A DNA stretch of 8,050 nt from Sphingobacterium thalpophilum (GCA_943328865.2 CALQBR020000047.1:1-8050); one strand, 5' to 3'; shown: positions 1 through 5,201, numbered from the stretch's first letter. Translations and numbers: made by a program. Notes: generated by a model from the letters alone, not told the origin.

Positions 1-8
1 CTAACCAA

Positions 9-716
9 ATGCCCTGCGAATTCACCTCCAACTGCTCCCAATGTACGCAAGAATCTAAGCGGATTTTCTGCGCTTTAAAAGCGGAGGAATTGGAAATTGT
101 CAATGAATCCAAACGTTGTCAGGTCTTCGAAAAAGGGGAGGTTATTTTCCATGAAGCGGGAGCTCCAAAAGGAATTTTTTGCATTCAAAAGGGAAAAGTA
201 AAAGTAAGCCAACTGGGATTAGATGGGAAAGATCAGATCTTACATTTGGCCTCCAGTGGTGATGTGATGGGCTATCGAGCCACTTTAAGTGGTGATTTGT
301 ATTCCTGTTCTGCCACAGCATTGGAACAATCCCATATTTGCTTTATTCCTAAAGAGATTTTTATAAATTTGGTCGCTAACAACTCTAAATTAGCATTGGA
401 AATCATTCATCTTTTTTCGCAAGAGTTAAAAAAGATAGAAACCAATTTAACCAAAATTACCCAACGCCCCGTTAAAGAACGCATTGCGCAAAGCTTACTG
501 CTTTTAAAAAATAAATACGGATTAGAAACCGACCAAGCCACTATCAATATTTCGGTTACTCGAGAAGAAATCGCAAATATGGCTGGGACGACCCGAGAAA
601 CTGCCACAAGAGCCTTATACCACCTGCAAGAAAACAATACAATAGAACTCCTTGGCAAAAAAATCAAAATTTTAAATTTTAAGATCTTGATTAACGAGGC
701 CAATATTTTAGATTAA
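9..716 (+). CDS. Crp/Fnr-family transcriptional regulator, possibly Fe-S (FNR-like)
   Basis: This 235-residue protein has the two-domain Crp/Fnr layout. A cyclic-nucleotide-binding-type beta-roll covers about residues 25-120, a long dimerisation helix about 120-150, and a winged helix-turn-helix about 155-225. The recognition helix contains RETATR (196-201), with E197 and R201 at the usual base-contacting positions. R196 is as in CRP, and T200 replaces the serine of FNR. Cysteines at 3, 9, 12 and 21 (C-x5-C-x2-C-x8-C) precede the beta-roll, and C111 sits in HICFIP, where E. coli FNR has its cluster ligand C122 (MVCEIP). This suggests a [4Fe-4S] oxygen or redox sensor, but the spacing differs from FNR (C20-x2-C23-x5-C29), so the cluster is inference. 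Only eight bases precede the ATG and no in-frame stop is visible, so translation could begin further upstream. Its promoter lies outside the window. A terminator follows at 813-846, so it is probably not co-transcribed with the next gene. Confidence 0.93.
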   Translation: MPCEFTSNCSQCTQESKRIFCALKAEELEIVNESKRCQVFEKGEVIFHEAGAPKGIFCIQKGKVKVSQLGLDGKDQILHLASSGDVMGYRATLSGDLYSCSATALEQSHICFIPKEIFINLVANNSKLALEIIHLFSQELKKIETNLTKITQRPVKERIAQSLLLLKNKYGLETDQATINISVTREEIANMAGTTRETATRALYHLQENNTIELLGKKIKILNFKILINEANILD

Positions 717-812
717 GACAGTAAAAATGAGTTCTAAAATGTGACAACTCTAAAATAACTAGTACCTAAAAAAGTCCAACTTCATAAACTTATCAGTTCG
801 ACCATATAGCAG

Positions 813-846
813 GTCTAATTTTTTTAATGGAGAATTAGACTTTTTT
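813..846 (+). terminator. Intrinsic terminator of the Crp/Fnr gene
   Basis: GTCTAATT (813-820) pairs perfectly with AATTAGAC (833-840) across a 12-base T- and A-rich loop, and six T follow directly (841-846). It lies about 100 bases downstream of the regulator's stop and upstream of the epimerase promoter, so it isolates the two genes. The rest of 717-933 holds no open frame or recognisable site. Confidence 0.8.
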
Positions 847-933
847 CCCCACAAATACCAGTAGAACCGATTCTTAAATGATTCATACTGTTGTTATGGC
901 TACAAAAAACTATCATAATAGATAATGAGGCCT

Positions 934-941
934 TATCTTTG
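934..941 (+). promoter_or_regulatory. Bacteroidota -7 promoter box for the epimerase gene
   Basis: TATCTTTG is a perfect match to the TAnnTTTG -7 element. I see no TTG/TTTG at the usual distance upstream, so only the -7 half is supported. Transcription would start about 4-6 bases after the box, near 945-947. That leaves a leader of about 36-38 bases before the ATG at 983. Confidence 0.6.
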
Positions 942-982
942 TGATAAACATAGGCAAATACAGAATTTTTGAAATTAATAAA

Positions 983-1384
983 ATGAAAAAAATAGAACAC
1001 ATAGGCATTGCGGTAAAAGATTTAGAAGTTTCAAATTTAATATTTGAAAAACTCATTGGCAAACCTTCCTATAAATCTGAAGAAGTGATTAGTGAAGGAG
1101 TTAAAACTTCATTTTTTATGAATGGCCCTAATAAGATTGAACTTTTGCAGGCTACGAACCCAGAAAGTCCAATCGCTAAATTCATAGAAAAAAAAGGGGA
1201 AGGTATTCATCACATTGCTTTTGATGTGGAAGATATTGACATTGAAATAGCCCGATTGAAGGCAGAAGGATTTATTGTTCTTAACGATATTCCTAAAAAA
1301 GGAGCAGACAACAAGTTGGTAGCTTTTCTTCATCCAAAAAGCACTAATGGCGTTTTAATTGAACTATGTCAAGAAGTAAAATAG
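983..1384 (+). CDS. mce: Methylmalonyl-CoA epimerase
   Basis: The product should interconvert the (S) and (R) forms of methylmalonyl-CoA, linking propionyl-CoA carboxylase to the B12-dependent mutase in the cytoplasm. The protein has 133 residues, normal for this family, and two paired beta-alpha-beta-beta-beta (VOC/glyoxalase-fold) modules. Module one opens with IEHIGIAV (4-11) and contains KIELLQ (51-56). Module two opens with GIHHIAFDVEDI (74-85) and ends in GVLIELCQ (123-130). The expected metal ligands are H6, an acid or amide in 53-56 (probably E53), a histidine of the 76-77 pair, and E127. The open frame extends back to a GTG at 941, but that codon overlaps the promoter's -7 box. I therefore place the start at the ATG at 983, which directly precedes MKKIEHIGIAV. 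There is no Shine-Dalgarno, only an A/T-rich leader. It is probably monocistronic. Confidence 0.95.
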   Translation: MKKIEHIGIAVKDLEVSNLIFEKLIGKPSYKSEEVISEGVKTSFFMNGPNKIELLQATNPESPIAKFIEKKGEGIHHIAFDVEDIDIEIARLKAEGFIVLNDIPKKGADNKLVAFLHPKSTNGVLIELCQEVK

Positions 1385-1398
1385 AAAAAATTTAATTT

Positions 1399-1429
1399 TA
1401 ACATGTTAATAGCTAATAGTTTCATGTTA
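1399..1429. repeat. Short inverted repeat downstream of the epimerase gene
   Basis: TAACATG (1399-1405) and CATGTTA (1423-1429) form a perfect 7-bp inverted repeat around a 17-base AT-rich loop, 15 bases after the mce stop. No T-run follows the stem, so it is at best a weak 3'-end hairpin for the mce mRNA. It may also be chance in AT-rich sequence. Confidence 0.3.
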
Positions 1430-1454
1430 TTGAAAGGCTAAAAAATAAAAAACA

Positions 1455-1486
1455 TTTGGAGTGTTTCAAAAATAGTGGTAATATTG
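1455..1486 (+). promoter_or_regulatory. Promoter of the CAT-anticodon tRNA gene
   Basis: TTTG at 1455-1458 (-33 element) and TAATATTG at 1479-1486 (one mismatch to TAnnTTTG) are separated by 20 bases. The tRNA begins 13 bases after the box, which allows a short 5' leader removed by RNase P. The convergent tRNA-Leu promoter has the same 20-base spacing, which supports both calls. Confidence 0.65.
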
Positions 1487-1498
1487 CATCTCTTAACC

Positions 1499-1572
1499 GG
1501 TCCTATAGCTCAGCTGGTTAGAGCACCTGACTCATAATCAGGTGGTCCCTGGTTCGAGCCCAGGTGGGACCA
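1499..1572 (+). tRNA. tRNA with CAT anticodon, probably tRNA-Ile2 (AUA-reading)
   Basis: A complete cloverleaf is present. The acceptor GGTCCTA pairs with TGGGACC (one T-G wobble) and is followed by discriminator A. The D arm is GCTC/GAGC. The anticodon stem CCTGA/TCAGG encloses the loop CTCATAA, anticodon CAT. The T arm is CCTGG/CCAGG with loop TTCGAGC. The 3' CCA is not encoded. CAT could mean initiator Met, elongator Met or lysidine-modified Ile2. The acceptor pairs C4-G69 and C5-G68 match E. coli tRNA-Ile2, where they help TilS recognise the tRNA, whereas E. coli elongator Met has T4-A69 and A5-T68. G1 pairs normally with C72, unlike E. coli-type initiators, and the anticodon stem lacks the three G-C pairs of initiators. 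Ile2 is therefore the better reading; elongator Met remains possible. Confidence 0.95.
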
Positions 1573-1583
1573 CTTTAATAACC

Positions 1584-1619
1584 AAGCCTTTACAGCAATG
1601 TAAGGGCTTTTTTGTTTTT
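1584..1619 (+). terminator. Terminator of the CAT tRNA
   Basis: An 11-bp stem AAGCCTTTACA/TGTAAGGGCTT (1584-1594 with 1599-1609, one G-T pair) closes a GCAA tetraloop and runs into a T-rich tail (1608-1619, one G). It starts 12 bases after the tRNA 3' end. Confidence 0.9.
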
Positions 1620-1690
1620 ACATGTTAAACATTTGTAAAACAATTATATTTTTGTAAGATGAATGTCAAACATAGTCGGGCAAATACAAT

Positions 1691-1736
1691 AAAAAAAGCC
1701 TGTAACGCTTGATAACAAGGCGATTACAGACTTTTT
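1691..1736 (-). terminator. Terminator of tRNA-Leu
   Basis: Read on the minus strand, AAAAAGTCTGTAA pairs with TTACAGGCTTTTT (13 bp, one G-T pair). An internal loop and an apical CTTG/CAAG stem on TTAT follow. The 3' arm ends in seven T (complement of 1691-1697). It begins four bases after the tRNA-Leu discriminator base. Confidence 0.88.
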
Positions 1737-1739
1737 AAG

Positions 1740-1819
1740 TACCCGGAGCCGGAGTCGAACCGGCACGGTTTCCCACAGGTGTTTGAGACCAGCGCGTCTA
1801 CCAATTCCGCCATCCGGGC
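1740..1819 (-). tRNA. tRNA-Leu (anticodon CAA)
   Basis: The minus strand encodes a class II tRNA. The acceptor is GCCCGGA/TCCGGGT with discriminator A. The D arm contains AATTGGTAGACGC. The anticodon loop CTCAAAC gives anticodon CAA (reads TTG codons). A long variable arm, TGTGGGAAACCGT, and the T arm GCCGG-TTCGACT-CCGGC follow. CCA is not encoded. Two pairs look non-canonical: the acceptor ends in G1-T72 rather than G-C, and the anticodon stem CTGGT/ACCTG holds a T-T opposition at 28-42. The remaining stems are intact, so I regard it as a working gene. It converges on the CAT tRNA, and each gene has its own terminator in the 167 bases between them. Confidence 0.96.
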
Positions 1820-1827
1820 TTAGCAGA

Positions 1828-1858
1828 CAAGAATAAAAATACAATTATTCTAACGCAA
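1828..1858 (-). promoter_or_regulatory. Promoter of tRNA-Leu
   Basis: On the minus strand, TTG (complement of 1856-1858) and TATTCTTG (complement of 1828-1835, one mismatch to TAnnTTTG) are 20 bases apart. The mature tRNA starts nine bases after the box, leaving only a few bases of 5' leader. Confidence 0.62.
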
Positions 1859-1980
1859 TAAAGATCAATTTAGTGGTAGCTAAAAGCTTTTTCTTTAACA
1901 CAGTGCAAATGTAAAAAATTAAATTACATTCTTCTAAAAAAAATACTTAAAATTTTACTTAATAAGTTAGATTAAATTTC

Positions 1981-1988
1981 TAAATTTG
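1981..1988 (+). promoter_or_regulatory. -7 promoter box for the prs-rplY operon
   Basis: TAAATTTG matches TAnnTTTG exactly. No good TTG lies 17-21 bases upstream, so the -33 half is weak or absent. If it is used, transcription starts near 1993 and the prs mRNA carries an untranslated leader of about 117 bases. I see no other good box between here and 2110. Confidence 0.5.
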
Positions 1989-2020
1989 CAATTCGTTTTT
2001 GCGATTTATACTAACTAACT

Positions 2021-2108
2021 ACACCCGAGGTGTTTATGTATTTTATGGTTTTTACAAATAATTAAACCGAATGACATGAACCATATCGGATTAAAAACAA
2101 TACCGTAA
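2021..2108 (+). promoter_or_regulatory. prs mRNA leader with small hairpin and two mini-ORFs
   Basis: The leader contains the inverted repeat ACACC-CGA-GGTGT (2021-2033). Two tiny reading frames follow. ATG 2036 to TAA 2065 would give MYFMVFTNN. ATG 2076 to TAA 2108 would give MNHIGLKTIP, ending one base before the prs ATG at 2110. Such spacing would allow re-initiation or coupling onto prs. No known riboswitch is recognised. Whether the mini-ORFs are translated is unknown, and they could be chance. Confidence 0.3.
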
Positions 2109-2109
2109 G

Positions 2110-3051
2110 ATGTCCCATTTAGAACCAGAAGCGAAAATTTTTGCGTGTTCACAAAGTGTCTATTTAGCTGAAAAGATAGCTAAAGATTATGGCGTTCCAC
2201 TAGGAAAAGTGACTTTCTCTAAATATAGCGACGGCGAGTTTCAACCTTCTTATGAAGAATCAATTAGAGGTTTGCGTGTGTTTATTGTTTGTTCTACTTT
2301 TCCAAATGCAGACAACTTAATGGAATTGTTGTTGATGATTGATGCCGCGAAAAGAGCTTCAGCCCGACACATTACCGCAGTGATCCCTTACTTTGGATGG
2401 GCCAGACAAGATCGTAAAGACAAGCCAAGAGTCCCGATTGGAGCTAAATTAACAGCTAAATTATTGGAAACGGCGGGCGCTACCCGTATCATGACCATGG
2501 ATTTGCATGCAGATCAAATACAAGGTTTCTTCGAAAAACCAGTGGATCACTTATTTGCGTCCACTATATTTCTACCTTATGTAAAAAGTTTACAATTAGA
2601 AAACTTAACCATTGCTTCCCCAGATATGGGAGGCTCCAAAAGAGCCTATGCGTATTCTAAATTTCTAGAATCAGAGGTTGTTATTTGCTACAAGCAAAGA
2701 AAAGCAGCGAATGTAATCGATACGATGGAACTTATCGGAGAGGTGAAAGGTAAAAATGTAATTCTAGTAGATGACATGATTGATACTGGAGGAACATTAG
2801 CAAAAGCAGCCGACCTAATGATTGAAAAGGGAGCCTTGAGCGTAAGAGCTATTTGCACCCATGCCATTTTATCAGGTGAGGCATACGAAAAAATAGAAAA
2901 TTCGAAATTAAGCGAATTGATTGTTACCGATTCCATCCCTTTAAAGAGAGAATCTAAAAAAATAAGAGTGGTGAGTTGTGCGCCTCTTTTCGCAGAAGTA
3001 ATGCACATGGTGCAACACAACAATTCCATTAGTGGGAAATTTTTGATGTAA
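2110..3051 (+). CDS. prs: Ribose-phosphate pyrophosphokinase (PRPP synthetase)
   Basis: The enzyme makes phosphoribosyl pyrophosphate from ribose 5-phosphate and ATP in the cytoplasm, feeding purine, pyrimidine, histidine, tryptophan and NAD synthesis. At 313 residues it is standard length for a class I PRPP synthetase. Visible motifs in order are the YSDGE segment (39-43), the conserved RQDRK (99-103) with the PIGAKL segment, the signature DLHADQIQGFF (131-141) with the metal-binding histidine H133, the catalytic-loop KxR (K195, R197), and the PRPP-binding loop VDDMIDTGGTL (220-230). All key residues are present. The ATG at 2110 agrees with the family N-terminus, and no Shine-Dalgarno is present. 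rplY follows after 30 AT-rich bases with no terminator or promoter box between them, so the two form an operon. The order prs then L25/Ctc is, from general knowledge, common in Bacteroidota. Confidence 0.99.
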   Translation: MSHLEPEAKIFACSQSVYLAEKIAKDYGVPLGKVTFSKYSDGEFQPSYEESIRGLRVFIVCSTFPNADNLMELLLMIDAAKRASARHITAVIPYFGWARQDRKDKPRVPIGAKLTAKLLETAGATRIMTMDLHADQIQGFFEKPVDHLFASTIFLPYVKSLQLENLTIASPDMGGSKRAYAYSKFLESEVVICYKQRKAANVIDTMELIGEVKGKNVILVDDMIDTGGTLAKAADLMIEKGALSVRAICTHAILSGEAYEKIENSKLSELIVTDSIPLKRESKKIRVVSCAPLFAEVMHMVQHNNSISGKFLM

Positions 3052-3081
3052 TTTATTATTTATTAACTATATTTTTTTACA

Positions 3082-3690
3082 ATGAAATCGATTACAATTA
3101 AAGGATCAGAAAGAGAAAGCGTAGGCAAAGTTGCTACTAAAGCCTTACGTAATGCTGGAGCGGTTCCTTGCGTGTTATACGGAGGAGATCAACCAGTGCA
3201 CTTTTCAGCAGAAGAAAAAGCTTTCAAAAGCTTGGTTTACACTCCAAACGCACACACTGTTGTGATTGATCTTGGAAATAAAACCTATAATGCTGTTTTA
3301 CAAGACATTCAGGCGCACCCAGTATCTGACAAGATCTTACATATTGACTTCTTTCAATTAAACGAAAGCAAAGAAATCACTATGGAAGTTCCTGTGAAAA
3401 TCGTTGGAACTTCTCCAGGGGTATTATTAGGTGGGGATTTGCGTTTGAATCAAAGAAGATTAAAAGTAAGAGCTTTACCTAAACACCTTCCTGATTTTAT
3501 TGAAGCAAACATTTCTGAACTTCAAATGGGTAACAAATTGTATGTGACTAAAGTTGAAACAAAAGATTTCAAACTGATGCACCCAGACAATACTGTAATT
3601 TGCCAAGTGAAGATCTCTCGTGCAGCTATGAAAGCAGCACAAGAAGCAGCAAAAGCAGCAAAAGCACCTGCAGGGAAAAAGAAAAAATAA
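3082..3690 (+). CDS. rplY: 50S ribosomal protein L25/general stress protein Ctc
   Basis: This 202-residue protein belongs to the long (TL5/Ctc) form of L25, which binds 5S rRNA in the large ribosomal subunit. The N-terminal L25 domain (about 1-92) shows the family pattern [13 protein letters not shown] (23-35) and ends in HIDFFQL (87-93). The C-terminal beta domain (about 97-180) contains [20 protein letters not shown] (112-131), then [14 protein letters not shown] (132-145), typical of Ctc proteins. The last 22 residues are a low-complexity alanine/lysine tail ending in GKKKKK-like sequence, plausible as a basic rRNA-contacting extension. The start is the ATG at 3082, preceded by a T-rich leader. 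It is the second gene of the prs operon and is followed directly by a strong terminator. Confidence 0.98.
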   Translation: MKSITIKGSERESVGKVATKALRNAGAVPCVLYGGDQPVHFSAEEKAFKSLVYTPNAHTVVIDLGNKTYNAVLQDIQAHPVSDKILHIDFFQLNESKEITMEVPVKIVGTSPGVLLGGDLRLNQRRLKVRALPKHLPDFIEANISELQMGNKLYVTKVETKDFKLMHPDNTVICQVKISRAAMKAAQEAAKAAKAPAGKKKK

Positions 3691-3709
3691 TTTTTTTTCA
3701 ATCCTATTC

Positions 3710-3742
3710 AAAAGCATCAGTTGTAAAACTGGTGCTTTTTTT
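3710..3742 (+). terminator. Terminator of the prs-rplY operon
   Basis: A 13-bp stem AAAAGCATCAGTT/AACTGGTGCTTTT (one T-G pair) closes a GTAA tetraloop and ends in seven T (3736-3742). It lies 20 bases after the rplY stop and separates the operon from pth. Confidence 0.93.
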
Positions 3743-3750
3743 ATTTATTG

Positions 3751-3858
3751 GAGCAAATGGCTTGGGTGCCATTTAGAGATTTCTTGCCTGCTGTCCGTTT
3801 TATCTTTTGTTCTGAATCCCAGAACAAAAGAATGTCACTGCCATCAGGGCTAATGATT
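3751..3858. other. GC-richer spacer with two perfect hairpins, function unknown
   Basis: This part of the rplY-pth spacer is visibly richer in G and C than the surrounding intergenic DNA. It contains two perfect inverted repeats: AAATGGC/GCCATTT (3755-3761 with 3768-3774, 6-base loop) and CTTTTGTTCTG/CAGAACAAAAG (3804-3814 with 3820-3830, 5-base loop). Neither has a T-run on either strand, so they are not ordinary terminators. A minus-strand open frame of 73 codons (3741-3962) crosses it but starts only at a TTG inside pth and has no ATG, so I do not call it a gene. The segment could be a structured RNA, a dispersed intergenic repeat, or the decayed end of a gene. Confidence 0.35.
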
Positions 3859-3896
3859 AATTGTTGGTGTTTCCCTATTTTTATAAAAAGATAACC

Positions 3897-3924
3897 TTGA
3901 AATTCCCTATTTAGCGTAATTTTG
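3897..3924 (+). promoter_or_regulatory. Promoter of pth
   Basis: TTG at 3897-3899 and a perfect TAATTTTG -7 box at 3917-3924 are separated by 17 bases. Transcription should begin about 4-6 bases after the box, at or next to the ATG at 3929. The pth message may therefore be leaderless, or translation may begin at the second ATG (3989). Confidence 0.65.
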
Positions 3925-3928
3925 CAGA

Positions 3929-4555
3929 ATGATAAAATGGCTATCCCATCTATTTTCGACAACCAAAAAAGAAGACAATACTGATTGTATGAAGAAATTT
4001 TTAATCATAGGACTAGGCAATATCGGCGCCGAATATGTCAATACCAGACACAATATTGGATTTAAAATAATCGATCATTTAGCCAAGAAAGAATCACTAT
4101 CTTTCGATACCGTTAAATTTGGCATGTTAGCCGAATACAAATTCAAAGGACGCACCTTTTTCTTGCTGAAACCCAACACTTACATGAATCTTAGCGGTAA
4201 AGCGGTGAAATACTGGATGGATAAAGAAAACATCCCACTAGAAAATATCTTGGTGATTACCGATGATTTAAATATCTCCTTTGGTACAATTCGTATCAAA
4301 CCAAAAGGAAGTGATGGTGGACATAATGGTTTAAAAAACATTAATTTACTTTTAAATACCCAAAACTATGCGCGCTTTAGATTTGGAATCAGCGATGAAT
4401 TCAAAAAAGGAAAACAAGTAGATTATGTACTTGGAGATTGGGATGAATCTGAAAAAATAAAACTGCCGGAGCGATTAGAAGTCGCATCCGAAATCATCAA
4501 ATCCTTTGGGACTGGGGGATTAGAAAACACGATGACCACTTACAACGGAAAATAA
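3929..4555 (+). CDS. pth: Peptidyl-tRNA hydrolase
   Basis: Pth cleaves the ester bond of peptidyl-tRNAs that drop off the ribosome, recycling tRNA in the cytoplasm. All active-site residues can be matched to E. coli Pth: N31 in GLGNIG (N10), the catalytic H41 in TRHNIG (H20), N87 in KPNTYMNLSG (N68), D113 in TDDL (D93), and N133 in GGHNGLKN (N114). The frame gives 208 residues. About 20 (MIKWLSHLFSTTKKEDNTDC) precede the point where most Pth proteins begin (MKKFLIIGLG, ATG at 3989, 188 residues). I keep the upstream ATG because the extension is in frame and looks like a plausible amphipathic/basic N-terminus, but the promoter box ends only four bases before it. It is transcribed alone and no clear terminator is seen after it. 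Confidence 0.97.
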   Translation: MIKWLSHLFSTTKKEDNTDCMKKFLIIGLGNIGAEYVNTRHNIGFKIIDHLAKKESLSFDTVKFGMLAEYKFKGRTFFLLKPNTYMNLSGKAVKYWMDKENIPLENILVITDDLNISFGTIRIKPKGSDGGHNGLKNINLLLNTQNYARFRFGISDEFKKGKQVDYVLGDWDESEKIKLPERLEVASEIIKSFGTGGLENTMTTYNGK

Positions 4556-4572
4556 ATTGTGACCTCCTTTCA

Positions 4573-4605
4573 TTTGTAGCAAAAGACCTTTTTTGATTAC
4601 CTTTA
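4573..4605 (+). promoter_or_regulatory. Promoter of the exported small-protein gene
   Basis: TTTG (4573-4576), a 21-base spacer and TACCTTTA (4598-4605, last base off consensus TAnnTTTG) lie just upstream of the ATG at 4628. They would give a leader of about 18 bases. The gene could also receive read-through from pth, since no terminator lies between them. Confidence 0.5.
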
Positions 4606-4627
4606 AATTCAATATTTTTTATCTAAA

Positions 4628-5158
4628 ATGAAAAGATTATTAATAATTCCCCTTGCCTTGTTGTTTTCATTTTGTAATTGCCAGAAAAACAATATCGCAA
4701 AAAACGAATCGAAAAGTATTCCGTTGACGCTAAAGAGCGAATGTCCACAAGATGGAACCTGTAACATCGAAGTGCTAAAAGATAAACGGTTAGACATCAA
4801 AACAGATGATTTGGGCGGAATCTATTATCAAATAGTGGCCGCTACAGAAAGCTCAGTAGTTTTATTTCATTACAATAGAAAAGTAGAAAAAGGATTGCAA
4901 GACGGGCAATATAGGGAAGATGTTGTTTTTGAAATCAACAATTCGGATTCCTTAATTTCACGCTCAGGAAGTGAATTACAGAAAACGAAAATGCTTTTTG
5001 GCAGGCATTGTTATTGCAAAGGCCAAGCCGGATATTTTAAAGTAACTCAAGGTCAACTTACCTTAGAACAAAAAAAGAATGCCGTTTTGTTTCAATTGGA
5101 CTTTTCAATTACCCAAGTCCCTCAAATTATAAAATCAATCAAAGCTACTACAAAATAA
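4628..5158 (+). CDS. Hypothetical exported protein, probable lipoprotein
   Basis: I do not recognise this 176-residue protein. It begins with a clear signal sequence: positive MKR, a hydrophobic core over 4-15, then FCNCQKNN. Either C16 or C18 could be the lipidated cysteine, but neither is preceded by a textbook lipobox, so anchoring is inference. The mature part has four cysteines in two close pairs, C39/C45 (ECPQDGTC) and C128/C130 (HCYCKG). These could form disulfides in the periplasm or bind a metal. The rest looks like a beta-rich soluble domain with no membrane segment: GGIYYQIV (63-70), SSVVLFHYNR (75-84) and a C-terminal QLDFSITQVP (156-165). The ATG is preceded by TATCTAAA, the A-rich start context seen elsewhere here. 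It is convergent with the protease gene and shares a hairpin with it. Confidence 0.87.
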   Translation: MKRLLIIPLALLFSFCNCQKNNIAKNESKSIPLTLKSECPQDGTCNIEVLKDKRLDIKTDDLGGIYYQIVAATESSVVLFHYNRKVEKGLQDGQYREDVVFEINNSDSLISRSGSELQKTKMLFGRHCYCKGQAGYFKVTQGQLTLEQKKNAVLFQLDFSITQVPQIIKSIKATTK

Positions 5159-5159
5159 T

Positions 5160-5181
5160 AGCGTCCCGAAAACGGGACGCT
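5160..5181. terminator. Shared bidirectional terminator hairpin
   Basis: AGCGTCCCG (5160-5168) and CGGGACGCT (5173-5181) form a perfect 9-bp, GC-rich stem with an AAAA loop, between two convergent genes that end at 5158 and 5202. The downstream tails are only moderately T-rich on each strand (TTCATTAT on plus, ATTATTTTG on minus). I call it a bidirectional terminator from its place and strength. Confidence 0.8.
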
Positions 5182-5201
5182 TCATTATAAAAAAGAGGTT
5201 G

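Noticed and set aside
407..703. 98-codon frame antisense to the Crp/Fnr gene
   Set aside because: It lies wholly within a well-supported gene and has no recognisable domain or promoter.
936..950. TGTGAT near the mce promoter as a Crp-type operator for the neighbouring regulator
   Set aside because: Only one half-site is present. There is no TCACA-like partner at the right distance, and the TGTGA at 741-745 is equally isolated.
1399..1429. Inverted repeat after mce as an intrinsic terminator
   Set aside because: The 17-base loop and lack of a following T-run make it a poor terminator. It is kept only as a low-confidence repeat.
1644..1844. 66-codon minus-strand open frame
   Set aside because: It reads straight through the tRNA-Leu gene and its terminator. 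It is a translation shadow of the tRNA.
2688..3029. 113-codon frame antisense to prs
   Set aside because: It is a shadow of the highly conserved prs coding sequence on the other strand.
3741..3962. 73-codon minus-strand open frame across the rplY-pth spacer
   Set aside because: It starts only at a TTG inside pth, has no ATG, no promoter I can see, and ends in the rplY terminator. I list the region as an unexplained spacer rather than a gene.
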